DNA of 64,000 bases from Pestalotiopsis fici W106-1 (GCF_000516985.1 NW_006917096.1:3829606-3893605); one strand, 5' to 3'. Positions 45,436 through 57,428 are shown, numbered from the stretch's first letter. Numbers and translations are program-made. The notes: a model not told the origin generated them from the letters alone.

Positions 45436-47309
45436 CTAGGCCATGAGATCTTCGAGAATAGCTTCAAGTTCCTCCTTACTAAACGGGACGCTCAGCAATT
45501 CAGTGCCTAGGGCGTCTTTCCGGCTTGTGATCATTTGATGATCGTGGAATCTGTCATGGTGGTCAATGGTTTTCGTCGTTTGAAGGGGATAAAAACAAAA
45601 ACAAATCTTGGGCCGCGTGGTACTTACTCCTTGAGCAAAGTACGGAAAGCCACCTCGGAGCTGCAAATAAACTCCTCCACTGCTTTTCCGTACAGAATCC
45701 TGTACTCGACGCCAGGATTTTCGCCTGCAGACGACCCCTCCTCATCAATGGCAACGAGGACTTCCGTCACCAACAATCTGAACAGGCTTTTTGCATTTTC
45801 TGGCAAACTGCGCAACACATATGCCACACCTTCCTTGCCTCCTACTCGTCTAGCTTTGCGCCCGAGGAGCTCATGGACGTCATCAACGACATCAATTTCG
45901 GCTGCAAACGGAGCAAAGGTTGTGCAGTCGTGAAAAGTAAAGTTAAAGGCGGACCGCAGACCACTGTCCCACAACAAAGTGAAGTCGGGGGTGTCGGCTG
46001 AGCAAACCAACTGGACCTTGGAATGCGCGGCCAGCTGGGCCAGTATGGCCTGCATACCTGGTTTACGTAGCGGTATAGCATCAATGGAGTTTATGATAAT
46101 GGTGATGCAGACCTTGTGCGAAGAGAGAAGCGTCTTCAGGTCAGTCAGCATGGCCGAAGGATTACCAGCTGGTGGTTTATATGCTGGGTCGACTGCGCTG
46201 CCCACAATGCCGAGGATTTCGCGGATCGACGTGTTCCGCACATAGCCATTCACCATGACTATCTTGTGGTTGATGTGGTCTGCAGAGGCGTCGTAGAAAA
46301 ACTTGGCAAACTTGTGCAGCAGAGGTCGCTTCGAACCAAAGCCGTAGCAGCAAATGCTAAAGTTTTGGGACAATTCAAACGCCCACTGCGAAAAAGAGTC
46401 GGCGTGTAGGTCCTGTAAGAATTCGACATCTTCGTGGTGCGGATCTCTATAGTCATTCCACAGCGAAAAGTACTCCTCATGAGTGAGCAGCTGGAGTGAA
46501 GCCAGACTATTGCCCGAGGTTTTGGATCCTCCAGGGCGGTTCTGGGCAAAGTACAGTTCCTGGGGCGGAAGGTCTCGTGGAGGCGTTGGCGATTTCTTCC
46601 TCGCTCTTGTGGATGAGCCCTTTCTTCGGCCACGACGCTGCTTGGAGGGAGTGGCGGCAAGATCATCGATAGCCTCCTCAAGCTGCATCTCAGCGTCCTC
46701 GGCATCGCCTTCCTCGTCGTCTTCCTCGTCACTAGACTCGTAAATCTCCCTGGCAATGCCTCGGTCATCATCGTCGTCGTCTTCATCGCTTGCATTGCCC
46801 TGGACCACGCTCTCAATGAGCGCTCGGGCGCTCTTTTTGCGGGCAGAACGATCGTTTCTCCTCCACCTCGGCGTTTCTCCATGGAGAATGGGCTGTTCCT
46901 TTTGCGAGGGCGTCACTGCTGCCTTTGAGCCAGCCGCATTCCTTTTCCGTGGCGTTCTGGATTCATCTTCTGCTATAGTCCCTGCCGTTACGGTGGCAGT
47001 GGTGTCGATACTGTGCTTGACTTTGCGGCTCCGTGGAGTTCCTACCGAGACCTGGGAAGCAGCTGTGACAACGTCGTCATCGTCTGATGGAACATCGTAG
47101 ACGGATTTTTGTGAAGCTGCGGCGTTGTGCTGCAGGCGTGATGCTGCACTTGGTCGGCCTCGCTTCCGTTTGACGGGTAGGTTTTGAGCAACATCTCCTG
47201 TTTGGCTGTCCAGGTCATCTTTAGCTGGAGCTTCTAGATGGGTGGTGGTCTTGTGCGTTGACGATTTCGCTAGTCTTGCCGAGGCGACAGGCTGTTTCCG
47301 TGGCGCCAT
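45436..47309 (-). CDS. orc2: Origin recognition complex subunit 2
   Basis: Exons 47309-45628 and 45550-45436 (intron GTAAGT...CAG, 77 nt; join GA|A), 598 residues. It is a subunit of ORC, which marks replication origins. The C-terminal half carries ORC2 signatures: LWNDYRDPHHEDVEFLQDLH, FSICCYGFGSKRPLLHKFA, KIVMVNGYV and VQLVCSADTPDF. The N-terminal 270 residues are disordered, with an AT-hook-like KRKRGRPSA (47-55), basic patches and two acidic runs (Asp-rich near 180, Glu/Asp-rich near 195). ATG 47309 is the first in-frame start. It is divergent from Gep4. Confidence 0.94.
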
Positions 47310-48175
47310 TGCCACAACCCGACATGTGCATGTAGATTGTGACGGGTCAGTGTCTTTACCTCACTTTGGATCCTTCCTTTCAGACTCAGTCAGGTCAGGG
47401 TTTGAGTTGGCAGGTCTGACGTAGGGGCCGATGTGTGATCAAGTTGCTAACGAGTCTACCAATAAATGGGGGTCTGCTCAAGAATGTTACCTATACCAGA
47501 CCAGCGACATGGATCAAAAACAAAGCGACTGTGGACTCCATCAAGATGTAAGGTACCGAGCGAACAAACATCACTGCACCAACTAGATCTGTCCGTCTCA
47601 GGGAATCTCCTAAGTGGTTCAGAGAGAGAAGAAGAGAGAGAAAAAAAAAATAGGGTCAACGTAAACGGCAACAAGTACCTTACCTAACAGGCCCTTTTGG
47701 CGGGCTCCACGAGGCGCGTCAAGCTTACATTGAGTCCCGACGCGTCTGGTCCAGGTACCTCATCTCCAAACCCCATGTGGGGAGGTACCTAGGGGTGTGC
47801 CTGTCTTGCCCCGTCGGGACTCAACGCTAAACGTGCTTTTGTGTCCAAATCGTACGGAGTGCATACGGCAGGTTAACGGTAGGCACTAACTGCACTGCAC
47901 GTCTTACTGTACCACACGTGCGTTAAGATGCTCACAATAAGTCGGGTGGAGCCAGTACCGTTTTTTTTTAATCGTGCATTGCCTCGACTCCGTCAACTAA
48001 ATTTCCTAGGCGCACACTAGATGTGTCCATCTGTATGGCATCAACATTATCTTGCGATACCTTGATGATACTCGCCTTGATGCTTTAGTCATTCGTCAAA
48101 TACCGTGTACGCTCGCTTCCTCACGGCTGAGGCACTCATCAACTCATCTCCATCTACCCTAACCACCTGCAGGCC
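47310..48175. other. Divergent ORC2-Gep4 intergenic region
   Basis: Probable shared promoter region. Contains GGTACCTAGGGG near 47781-47792, an A-run at 47641-47650 and a T-run at 47961-47969. No gene seen. Confidence 0.5.
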
Positions 48176-49042
48176 ATGAATCTCAACCTCTCGGGCTCCT
48201 TGAATGTGTTCAAGCTGCTGGCAAAACCTTCGCTATGCTTGCCCCATGCGACCGTCTCCCAGTTCAGCGATCTCCCATATCCCCTAAGAAATGCCTTTCA
48301 AGGCCAAGGTGAGAAGCAGCTGCAGATCAAGGCTGTAGTGCTAGATAAGGATGATTGCTTTGCATATCCAGAGACCAACATTGTACACCCACCATATACT
48401 GTAAGTAGCAGCCAAAGTTGTCGTCTGCATCTAAAGCCTGGAACTCCTTCTTCATATCAAAGACGAAGGGGGCCGATGGCATTGATTTCGGTATCAATAC
48501 GTACCCAGTATACCTCGTGTTTCTCATGACAAATCTTGACTCGCTGCTTATAACAGGAGCGCTTCCGACAGCTGCAAGAGGAATTCCCCGGCAAGAGCCT
48601 CGTCATTGTGTCCAACACGGCAGGGGCTACTAGCCACGATCGGGACGGGCGCTTGGCCAGAGAGCTCGAATCTGCCACGGGCGTGACCGTCCTCTCTCAC
48701 CGAGTCAAGAAGCCTGGGTGCAAGGATGAGATCATGGCGCATTTCCGGAAACATCCAGAGGTGGGCGTGACACACCCAAGCCAAGTCGTAGTCATTGGTG
48801 ATCGGTTGATGACGGATATGATGCTTGCCAACATGATGGGCAGCAGAGGTATCTGGATCAGGAACGGTGTGGCCCCTCTGGCAGAAAAGAGCATGGTATA
48901 CTGTTCCCTGCCTACTTTCACTTCTTCAGACCTTGGCCTTTGCTAATCGCTTTCCTAGTTCACGAAATTCGAGTACCGCATGGCTGCTTTCCTCCACGCT
49001 CGAGGATTCAAGGCACCGGACCCCTCTAGTCCCTTTGAGTAG
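48176..49042 (+). CDS. gep4: Mitochondrial phosphatidylglycerophosphatase Gep4 (HAD family)
   Basis: Exons 48176-48400, 48557-48895 and 48959-49042 give 215 residues; all joins are phase 0. Gep4 dephosphorylates phosphatidylglycerophosphate in the mitochondrial matrix, a step of cardiolipin synthesis. HAD motif I is VVLDKDDCF (Asp57 and Asp59), motif II lies in LVIVSNTAG, a Lys in RVKKPGC probably serves motif III, and VVVIGDRLMTDMMLANMMG is motif IV. The NLSGSLNVFKLLAKPSLCLPH start is typical of fungal Gep4. Confidence 0.93.
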
Positions 49043-49783
49043 TTATTCACAATATATCTATACATTTCCGTAGATCCCAGACGCTGAAGTTTGGGTTTCA
49101 TCTTAGGGGAAGGGGGAAGAAAAAAAAGTAAATTTCAAGGCGGAGTCCTCACACTGAGCATCGGATGCCCATCGGATCGGCGTTTGGACCTCTTTGTTGT
49201 ACGCAGGTAGGGCACTATATGAAAGAAATTTGCTCACTTGTTCTAATCAAGGTGACCATTGCAGAGTAGTTGGCCAGGGAAAACATTAATGCCGTGATAG
49301 TCGTACAGTGGTTGGTTGCATTACAAGTATCTCCTGGTCGAGTAATGTCCTCGTCGACTGGATTCATCTGATATATCTCGATGCAGAAAGCAGCAGGCAG
49401 GTGTGGAAGGTCCGACTATCTTCTCAAATCACTGGATCACGAGCCCTTGTCTTGCAGATGCCAGCCGCAGCCATTCACTTCCATTCTTTCTTCTACAGGT
49501 CCAAAGCTTCCACCATCTTACTCACTGATTGATTCCTGATCCCGGACAATACAACCCGCAGGACTGACTGCCTCGTCTCGGCATTTGTCCTCTGGGTTTC
49601 AAAGAAGGAACCTGCTCGGTACCTGTTACAGCTGACCCAACAACACCTTCCCTCCTCATTCCTAGCTCCAGTATTGTTGCCTACAACCTGGAAAGCCCAG
49701 GGCATTTATTTGCTATATCAGTAACCGTTTGCAGTTTCCCAATTACTCTAAACAGACACCCAGAACAAACCAAGACCGCAACC
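49043..49783. other. Intergenic, no gene seen
   Basis: 3' flank of Gep4 and upstream region of the next gene; an A-run occurs at 49121-49128. Nothing coding recognised. Confidence 0.45.
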
Positions 49784-50597
49784 ATGGGAGGCAAACTTTG
49801 GTCAGATCAAGAGGAGCGGTACTTCTGGAGGGTTACCATGCCCCAGTCCGTCAAGCGTATCAACCCCCCGGCGGACCAGCAATCCGAAGCCCAGCAAGAC
49901 GTCGTAGAGAAGTCCTGGGCGGACCTCGCTACGGAGATGGGGACTGCGATGGGAGATGATGCTCGCCGCCAATATACCGGCACGATGCTTTGTAAGTAGT
50001 GTGACCTGTTAGATGTTTTCGAGCAGTAACTACTGTGTACAACAAGTCTCTTTTCATTATCCCAGAGAGCACAGTAGGGTCCGACTATGCTAACGATACG
50101 CGCCTAGTCGAACATTACTTTCAGAACATTGAATTGGAGCGAGTCTCACCCAACGCTGGAAGATATGTACGCAAGTTCTTGAAGTCCGCCGGTAAGTAGT
50201 CATGTCGTCGGAACCTTTTACCGCCGAGTTGGCTTGATGGAGGTCACCTCGAGAAATGTGTTTATATCTCATACGCTTGCTTCAAATAGCGCCTGACCAC
50301 TGCATCGTTCTAGGTCTGGTCGACCATGCACTTCTCAAGACCAATCAAGCTTCACGTTCACCTCCAAGAGCGTTTGCGCCGCGCAACGATCGAGAGGGTT
50401 ATTCCGGTCCCGTCCAAGCCAGGAGTTGTTACTCTCACCTCAGTAAGACCTCGAGCATCGTCATCTTCACTGGCGTGCCTCGCCAATACCTCGATGTCTC
50501 CGACACCGCCAAGGCCTCATCTGGACCCTCCTCTAAACACCCGACTCGTGACGACCAAGTCCTCAAAGAGCCCCAGCCTAAGAGATATGCCCCTTAG
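49784..50597 (+). CDS. Hypothetical SANT/Myb-like protein
   Basis: Proposed exons 49784-49991, 50108-50191 and 50290-50597 give 199 residues. The N-terminus GKLWSDQEERYFWRVTMPQS and the following EKSWADLATEMGTAMG, then RRQYTGTMLFEHYFQNIE, give three helices with spaced Trp/aromatic residues as in SANT/Myb-like domains found in many hypothetical ascomycete proteins. The rest is Ser/Pro-rich and low in order. The first two exons are well supported by frame and motif continuity. The third exon is less certain: acceptors at 50289 or 50313 give the same frame, and its coding character is weak. The role is unknown; DNA or protein binding is an inference. Confidence 0.65.
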
Positions 50598-51465
50598 TCG
50601 CGTCGTTGGCATGAGAACACGGGTGGTGTGTTCCTGCAAATTTACAGCCGCCTTTGCGAGTTCAGTACAGTCACGAGGGCCATCATTACACATGGGCCTT
50701 CAATGCGATGATATTATTTGCTGATATTTATCGGAGACCCCCTCTCTCAATCATGCTGTTCTAAATCACCACCATCGGCACCAGGCCAGGAATCATTTCT
50801 GCTCTCGTATCTCTCAATCACGCCTCCAGGATTTTGCAGGGCCCGTGACACACTCCCTCGAGACCCAAGTTACCTAAATCATGGCAGATATAAGTGGTAC
50901 GCGTGTCGCCCTTGGTGGCTCAGAATTACGATAGAGGAAGCAGGAAGGGAATCGGGACATCCCGAAAGAGAAAATGAAAAAGAAAGAAAGCCCGGAATTG
51001 ATAAGGAAAACCACAGAGACGGATCCAGGCGGTGCACTTACTATGACAAGTCTGGTAACTCACCAGGGGCTCATGCGATAGTTACTTTCGTAGCAAATTG
51101 ACTTCATGGACAGACATTACAGTGGCCATGAACTTGTGGGGGGGAAAAAACGCCTTCATACGCAGCGAGAATACTATATTTATGACTACGAGGTGTGCTG
51201 CTGTTGAATTTGTTGCAAGGCATCGACTTGATGAACATGAGGAGGGGTGGAAAGGATCATAGTTTCTGGGTCCCGTGATTACTAAGCTAATCTCCAACTT
51301 GACGGTTGTGATCGTGCGAAATTGTCAAGTTGCATCTTCATTTTATCGATACGACATTTCCAAACAAGCATCACAATTGGACTCGGACAGCAGACCAAAG
51401 TCAAGTACCTTGCCAGTCGTCCCCAGCTAGTGCATAAAAGTATATACGTATACTCTATTAACATC
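50598..51465. other. Intergenic, no gene recognised
   Basis: An open frame at 50718-51101 has no family resemblance. The frame of CutC is open upstream of 51466, but the first convincing start is the ATG at 51466. Confidence 0.45.
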
Positions 51466-52254
51466 ATGACCATTCCCTTGGAAGTGCCGATATTCGGCCC
51501 GGCCTTTGCCAGTGCCGCCGTCTCGGCCGGGGCATCCCGCTTGGAGCTAAACAGCAAGGGATCGTATCCAGCCGGAGGGCTCACTCCAGTGATTGGGGAC
51601 CTTTCTTCTCTAGAGGGCCTGGGAATACCCATTCGCATCATGATACGGCCTCGCGGGCCTCCCGCTCGCGGCGCTTGTGATTTTATCTACACCGAGTCGG
51701 AAGTGAAGGCCATGGAACAGTCTATTCGCGATTTCAAAGCGTCTGGGCTCATGGAGGAAGGAAGAGGTGATGGATTCGTCTTTGGAGCACTTGCGGAAAT
51801 CGACCGAGAACAGGCAAGAGGCCAACCTGATGGCCATGCACACGCTGGGACAGTCTTGAATGCCGGTCAGTGCAGCCGACTTGCCGAGGCCGCGAAGCCA
51901 TTCAAGTTTGTGTTTCATCGGGCATTTGATGAGCTGGTGCGACATGAGGTGTGGGAGGAAGCATTGGAGGAACTGGTCCGATTGGGCTTCAACGGCATCT
52001 TGACCTCGGGAGGGCCTGGAGACGCCGTGGACAACATCCCGAGGTTGGTCCAAATACTGGAGAAGGCGGGTAACAGGATGGAGATCATCTTGGGTGGCGG
52101 AGTCCGGAGCAGCAATATCACGGGACTTAGAGAAGGAATAGGCTCTTCCCTTGCAACCCCAGGATATTGGGCTCATTCGTCGTGTCTGACCGGCAAGGTC
52201 ACGCGCGTGTTTGATACAAAAGAGGCCGGCGATATGGTAGCTGGCCTCGATTAG
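51466..52254 (+). CDS. CutC family protein
   Basis: Single exon, 262 residues, close to the usual CutC length. The TIM-barrel family pattern is clear: LEVPIFGPAFASAAVSAGASRLELN at the start, IPIRIMIRPRG, GFVFGALAEIDRE, FKFVFHRAFDEL, LGFNGILTSGGPG and MEIILGGGVRSSNI. CutC proteins were linked to copper homeostasis in bacteria, but the fungal role is not established. I chose ATG 51466 because the family similarity starts at MTIPLEVPIF. It converges with the chitinase gene downstream. Confidence 0.92.
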   Translation: MTIPLEVPIFGPAFASAAVSAGASRLELNSKGSYPAGGLTPVIGDLSSLEGLGIPIRIMIRPRGPPARGACDFIYTESEVKAMEQSIRDFKASGLMEEGRGDGFVFGALAEIDREQARGQPDGHAHAGTVLNAGQCSRLAEAAKPFKFVFHRAFDELVRHEVWEEALEELVRLGFNGILTSGGPGDAVDNIPRLVQILEKAGNRMEIILGGGVRSSNITGLREGIGSSLATPGYWAHSSCLTGKVTRVFDTKEAGDMVAGLD

Positions 52255-52499
52255 CAGTATAGTCGCACTGGAGAGGGGACACCCTCCAACATCTGGCAAG
52301 TGAGACTTGAGTAAGCTACATCATGCCCACCACTTCGCAGCGCCCATGCGTCACTTGTTTGATTATTCACTCTGGTGTCCCTGGAGATAGGTGCGAATGA
52401 AAGGGCGGCCAGTGCCATGTTCAAACCATTGACAAGGGTTATTTATATACATAGAAACGAACACGTCTAGTAACACGTGAAACACAAACAAGGACCAGT
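52255..52499. other. Short convergent intergenic region
   Basis: 245 bases between the CutC and chitinase stops; contains TTATTTATATACATAG near 52440-52455, probably 3' processing signals. Confidence 0.4.
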
Positions 52500-54017
52500 C
52501 TATCTCGACAGGTTCTTAACACCTTGCACCATGGCAGTAAGGCGACTCCAGTCATAGCTGTCCTCGCCCAAGGACCAAGCCATGACACCACCCAGACCCT
52601 TGGCGGCGACAATGTCCTGGAACTTTCGCTGGATCAGAGAAGCCGTGTCCCAGGTCCAGAAGATCTCGGCCTCCTCATCCCACCACCACTGGCCGCCGGC
52701 AGCCTCGTCTGTCACTCCATATTCGAGGGCGTCGAGGAAGGAATCAGAGATAGATGGGCCTGTGCAAGTTCCATAGGCAGACTGGCAGCCGGCGCCGCAG
52801 TGAGCGCTGGTTGACCCACAGTAGCCGGATGAGCTGCAGCATGTGCCATCGGCGTAGTCCTGGCACGAGGAAAAGGTGCCGACGCCACAGGTGCCGTCGG
52901 CGCTCGAGGTCAGGTTGGTGGGCACAGTCGGGCTCACATTGCCAGTTTCGAAAGTAATGGCCCCGCTCGTTCCAGCGTCACTGCCGTCATCGTTCTCAGC
53001 CTTGACGAGGGGGCAGCCAACTGGGCCAACCTCGGTGCAGTTCACACCGGGCTGCGTCTGGAAGTACTTTGCGTAAAAGGCGAGGCCGAGATTGATCTTA
53101 TCGGCAGTCAGACCCAGTGACAAGTATCGCTCGATGGACTCAAGCGAGCCGTGGACATCGCTGTGGTGCTTGGTGGCGTTGTCACGGCGAGTAATCAAGT
53201 CATAGGTCATGACGTTGACAAAGTCTACTGCGTCCCAGATCTGCTGGGCGTGCTCGGGGGTGTAGGCAATCATGTCCTTCTCCAGGCCCGGGGTAGCAAT
53301 GGACAATGCCTTGTTGCCAATGGCAGCCTTGATGGCGCCGAGCAGCAGAGGGAATGTGGTAATCTCGTCAACCTTGTCCGAGTTGGGGATCTGCTTGTAG
53401 TCGGCTCCGTTGCCTCCCGGATACTCCCAATCGACATCTGGATAAGAACATTAGCGGTGACACTTGGGGCCCTTCTTCTCTCTTCCTCCTCCCCACCACC
53501 TCCCCCTCCCCCCTTTTTCTTCTTCTTCTTCTTGCAGCTCACTTTTCTTACTTACCGACAAAGTCAAAGCCGTGCGAGTCCAACATGGCTGCCACATTTG
53601 ATGCATATTCCGTTCGGGATGCTTCATCCTTGGCACCCTCGCCGAATCCAGTCGTGTCCCCCCAGCCACCAATGGCAATTCCAATCTGGGCGTCTGCGTC
53701 AAACATGGAGCGCACTTGGTCAACCTCCATGAATGGGGTATACTCCCCAGCGGTATCGCCAATGAATAGGGAGGAATTGGCAAACGCCATGACAACATGG
53801 GTTATACCAGCCGTCACATCCTTGGACGGTAGTGCTGTGGTGTGATATCTATCATACAGCACTGGTCAGTGAGATTCCAGACTGGAACATGGTCCCTGGA
53901 ATGGTTTGGCTCAGGTACTGACTGGTCAAAATAGACGATACTGCGAAGCTTGTGGGTGCAATTTGCCGCCGAGACGACAGCCAAAAGGCCGCAGAATGAC
54001 AGGTGGATAGATTTCAT
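52500..54017 (-). CDS. Secreted GH18 chitinase with an inserted CBM18
   Basis: Exons 54017-53923, 53848-53556 and 53437-52500 give 441 residues. A signal peptide (LSFCGLLAVVSA) is followed by the GH18 barrel start RSIVYFDQYHTT. The catalytic signature, formed across the second splice, is FDFVDVDWEYPGG with Glu134 as acid; IGIAIGGWG is strand 3 and VNVMTYDL is strand 6. A chitin-binding type-1 domain (CBM18) with eight cysteines (313, 321, 329, 330, 336, 343, 347, 354) lies inside the barrel, between the KINLGLAFYAKYF segment and the final WTWDTASLIQRKF / GGVMAWSLGED segments. The enzyme hydrolyses chitin, in its own wall or that of other fungi or insects. Confidence 0.93.
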
Positions 54018-56728
54018 GGTGAGCTGGCTACATGTACTATCGATGAAGAAAACTAGAATGCTGCCGACGTTGAGAGCAAACGAATCTTATTGAAAAAAAA
54101 AAAAATTTGGGCAGGGAAGAAGTTGAAGTACTAGTAACTACTGTATGCTTCTCAGGAGCTCATGTCTCGTAGTCAAGGGAGTGGAGCGAGGGACAGAAAA
54201 TAAAAGGCCCTTATAAAAGAAAGAATGGAAGAAGGGGAGGGGGGAAAAAAATAAGAAAAAGAAAAGGTACCGCTTATTAGGTATGATGGCATACGACTTG
54301 TGTGTGTGCAGGTTGGTTTGCTGTATGTTGCGGGTAGGCAGGGATGAATTCCTGCCTTTTGCGGCTGTGCTTTTGGCAAACTGAGCTTACACAGTACGTA
54401 CGGGTGAAATTACCACTGACTTTCCCATATGGGATGGGGGCGGGAAGGGGAAGAGGGGGGGAAAGACACGAGGATCGGGACAAGGATTCAGGCGCACAGT
54501 CAGTCAATCATATTCTCTGACTTGGTTGGACATTAGAAAACTCTCCCAACTATGTGCACAGTGGTCAATCATTAGGTTCTAACAGACTGGTTGACTGACT
54601 TTGGGCCCTATCGCTACTCTTGCCCGGGTATCGATGGATGATGATGGACTGTGATAAGATGAATGCATTCATTCGCATTGAAGAGCAAGGCTTGTTGTTG
54701 CCAGGACATGAATCCACTAACTTGAACCCATCGGTCCCTAACTACCGTCCGTCAACCCGGGGGCTTTTATTTTACACGGCTCTCGCTCCGGGGGTTCGTC
54801 GCCGCCATTTGCAAATTACCTACCCATTGACGCCAGTCACGATCCGTCAGCAATGCTAGTACTACCATTTGCGGACCAGCTAGGGCTGGCTGGCTGGCTT
54901 TACCCATATACGACACTGCCGTAAGTAGGTATCTTGGTACCAACCAAATGACGGGGGAGGAGGGAATTTAAATATAAACTGCATGTACCCCTTGCATTAA
55001 GCCGTGCGCCATGCATGCATGCGGCCGCGGCCGTCAATCTCACCTTGAGGCTTGGATGACAGAGTACATACGAAGGAGCATCTTTGCCAGTCCAGTGTGT
55101 CGACATGTTTGACGGCGCCGGGGTGGCTGATCCTCACGGTATGTATTTTACAAAGCATTTCCCTTGGCGCCGCAATGGGCGCACTCTTATGGTTCAATGT
55201 TGCGGGCCGGTGTGTATGTGGGTGATGGATTCTTCGTCTACGTAATGAATAACCAGGGCGTGGAATTCAACACTGTCCATGGTATTATTATTACCCATCC
55301 CACGTTGCAGCTTAGTTACCTGGGTCGGTATCTCATACCTAGGTAAACAAAAGCAGCTTCAAACGGCAGGCAGGCTGACGGAGCATCCTACAAACTCATA
55401 CATCGGTAATCAATTATACGCATGTGTAACGTTGGTAATGCACCGCTCACACTTGCTCCTCCATACGTATACGTACAAGCCAATTATACTGTAGACATCC
55501 AAGTGTGTAGGCAATGGAACTTCCTTTTTGGCAATCTTATCTGTAACGCGCCGCGGCAAAGATCAGCACGGTACCTCTGTACTACTATGTAAGCCTGCCC
55601 CCCCCCCNNNNNNNNNNNNNNNNNNNNNNNNNNNNNNNNNNNNNNNNNNNNNNNNNNNNNNNNNNNNNNNNNNNNNNNNNNNNNNNNNNNNNNNNNNNNN
55701 NNNNNNNATACGCCCTATTTTACATACCATAGTACATTACCCTTAGGGCCTAATGAAAACACCTACAATAGAGTGGTACCCCCCCAATCAATCTAACCTA
55801 GGTTAGATGGTTATGCATAAAAGTTTAAAAACATAAATGTCACCCACTGACCCGTCCGTCTGTTTAGATGGGCTGTTTCTTGTCATTCCTTTGTCTCGTC
55901 TCCTCCCCTCCAAACCTCTTTTATGAATCATGTTCAATATTGGCGGCCATGGATTCAACAACTGTGATAAAAGACTTTATCATGTAATGTATGTGTTATA
56001 CTAGCAGTGCAGGTGCAATCTGATGGCGTGCGTGTCATTAGTGTCAAGGTTTCTTGGCTGATTACCCTTTTTTTTAATGAGCATATGGACCCTTTCCTCT
56101 TGGCTTCATGCCCTCCCATTTGTCCTCCTTCCTTTCCCCGTGAGAATATCATCATCAATGTAAAGCAACTCGGCTGTCGCTTTCTTCTTCTTCTTTTTTT
56201 TTTTCTCGTTCTCCGTGCAACCCTCTTTTACCAAGGATATCCATTCAATAGCTTACGGGGACGGCGGGTGCGGCGGAACAATGTCCTATGAGGAGGATGT
56301 TGGAGAGTTTGCATGAAACGCCTCTTGCGAACCGTGGAGTGTGATTGTGGCTCGTGGCAAACGCATTCACAGCAGCAGGCCAACTTTATAAAGACACCAA
56401 AGTTTGCGAGAGTCATTGTGAAGAGTCACGATGGGGAGGTCGGTTTTGCATCCCACTACCAACTAACATACATCCCTTGCCACTGCTGTCCATGGGGCTC
56501 AAGAATTCGATACCCGCCACAGTTTCTGTTCTTTTTGCGCACAGCCAAGACGAAACAATGTTCAAAAGCCGGGAAACATTAAACCCATCCGACGGGTTCT
56601 CGTGGCCAAGCATTGTCGGACAAATGCCGCAGGTAGACGAGCATGGCTCCAACCCACACGCACACACACCTCGTGCCCGTCCATCCTATACCTCCCAAGA
56701 TGGTCCGCAAGTTGACTCCTCTGGATGA
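54018..56728. other. 2.7-kb gene-poor region with assembly gap
   Basis: Chitinase promoter side, then no supported gene. Contains an A-run at 54092-54104, GC-rich GCGGCCGCGGCCG near 55021-55033, and the N gap. The AT-rich part after the gap (55708-56200) holds no coding signal. Confidence 0.45.
55608..55707. other. Assembly gap (100 N)
   Basis: Exactly 100 N, immediately after a run of C at 55598-55607. A round 100 is the usual placeholder for a gap of unknown size, so sequence and possibly a gene may be missing here. Confidence 0.99.
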
Positions 56729-57428
56729 CTAGAGCGACGGTGGCTTGCAATTGAAAGCCACAGTTTGGTCGTCCATGGCGTACGGGTCGTTGGCCGACGT
56801 CGCCAGGGGAAGTTCAGAGGCACCGGTGGGAGGGATGACGAAGCCATTCTCGCGACTATCTGGCAAGCAATCCTCCGTCCTGGTACAAAGAGGTCAGAAG
56901 GAAGGACGATTTGATTGATTGATTCCACCCAGGAGACACTCGAGCGGGCGCGTCATTGTTTCCATTTTTCTTCTTCATTTTCCTGGTGGGCGGGGGCTTG
57001 GTTGGCACTCACTTGTATAGAGTACAGTTCATCGGCTCGCCAAACATCCTCGCCGACGATACACCTTGTGGTGACCCTACTCTGAGCGGCGTGTAGGTCA
57101 ACGAGACTTTTGGCACAAACGCTTGGAATTAGCCTTACTTCCAGGGCAAGAGGCAATGTCGCAAAGACCATGTATGCTTTATTCATGCGTCTGGCCGACT
57201 GACTGACTTACTACAAGTACGACCACCGTATCCACGGGGCAGGGTGGGATCGGTTATGTTCATACACGTGATGGTTTCGTTGAGTCCCTCGTAATTTTGA
57301 TTTGGGCATATCTCAATGAGGTTTCCCCCACTCATGGGCGTTGTCTGTCTCTCAACCAGCTCCAAGGTATTCGAGGAGCCCGAAGAAACGGCCGTTGCCA
57401 GGAACAAAATCGTAGCGGCAAGTCTCAT
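56729..57428 (-). CDS. Small secreted six-cysteine protein
   Basis: Three short exons, 57428-57212, 57121-57013 and 56879-56729 (introns GTAAGT...AAG 90 nt and GTGAGT...CAG 133 nt), give 158 residues. Exon phases (1 then 2) agree and the frame ends at TAG. A signal peptide (MRLAATILFLATAVSSG) is followed by LELVERQTTP, which contains a Glu-Arg processing-like site. The mature part has exactly six cysteines: EIC, ITC, GRTC, NCT, EDC and FNC, so three disulfides are possible, and at least two NxT sites. Size, signal and cysteines match fungal small secreted or effector-like proteins. I recognise no family. ATGs at 57443 and 57455 could extend the N-terminus by a few residues. Confidence 0.65.
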
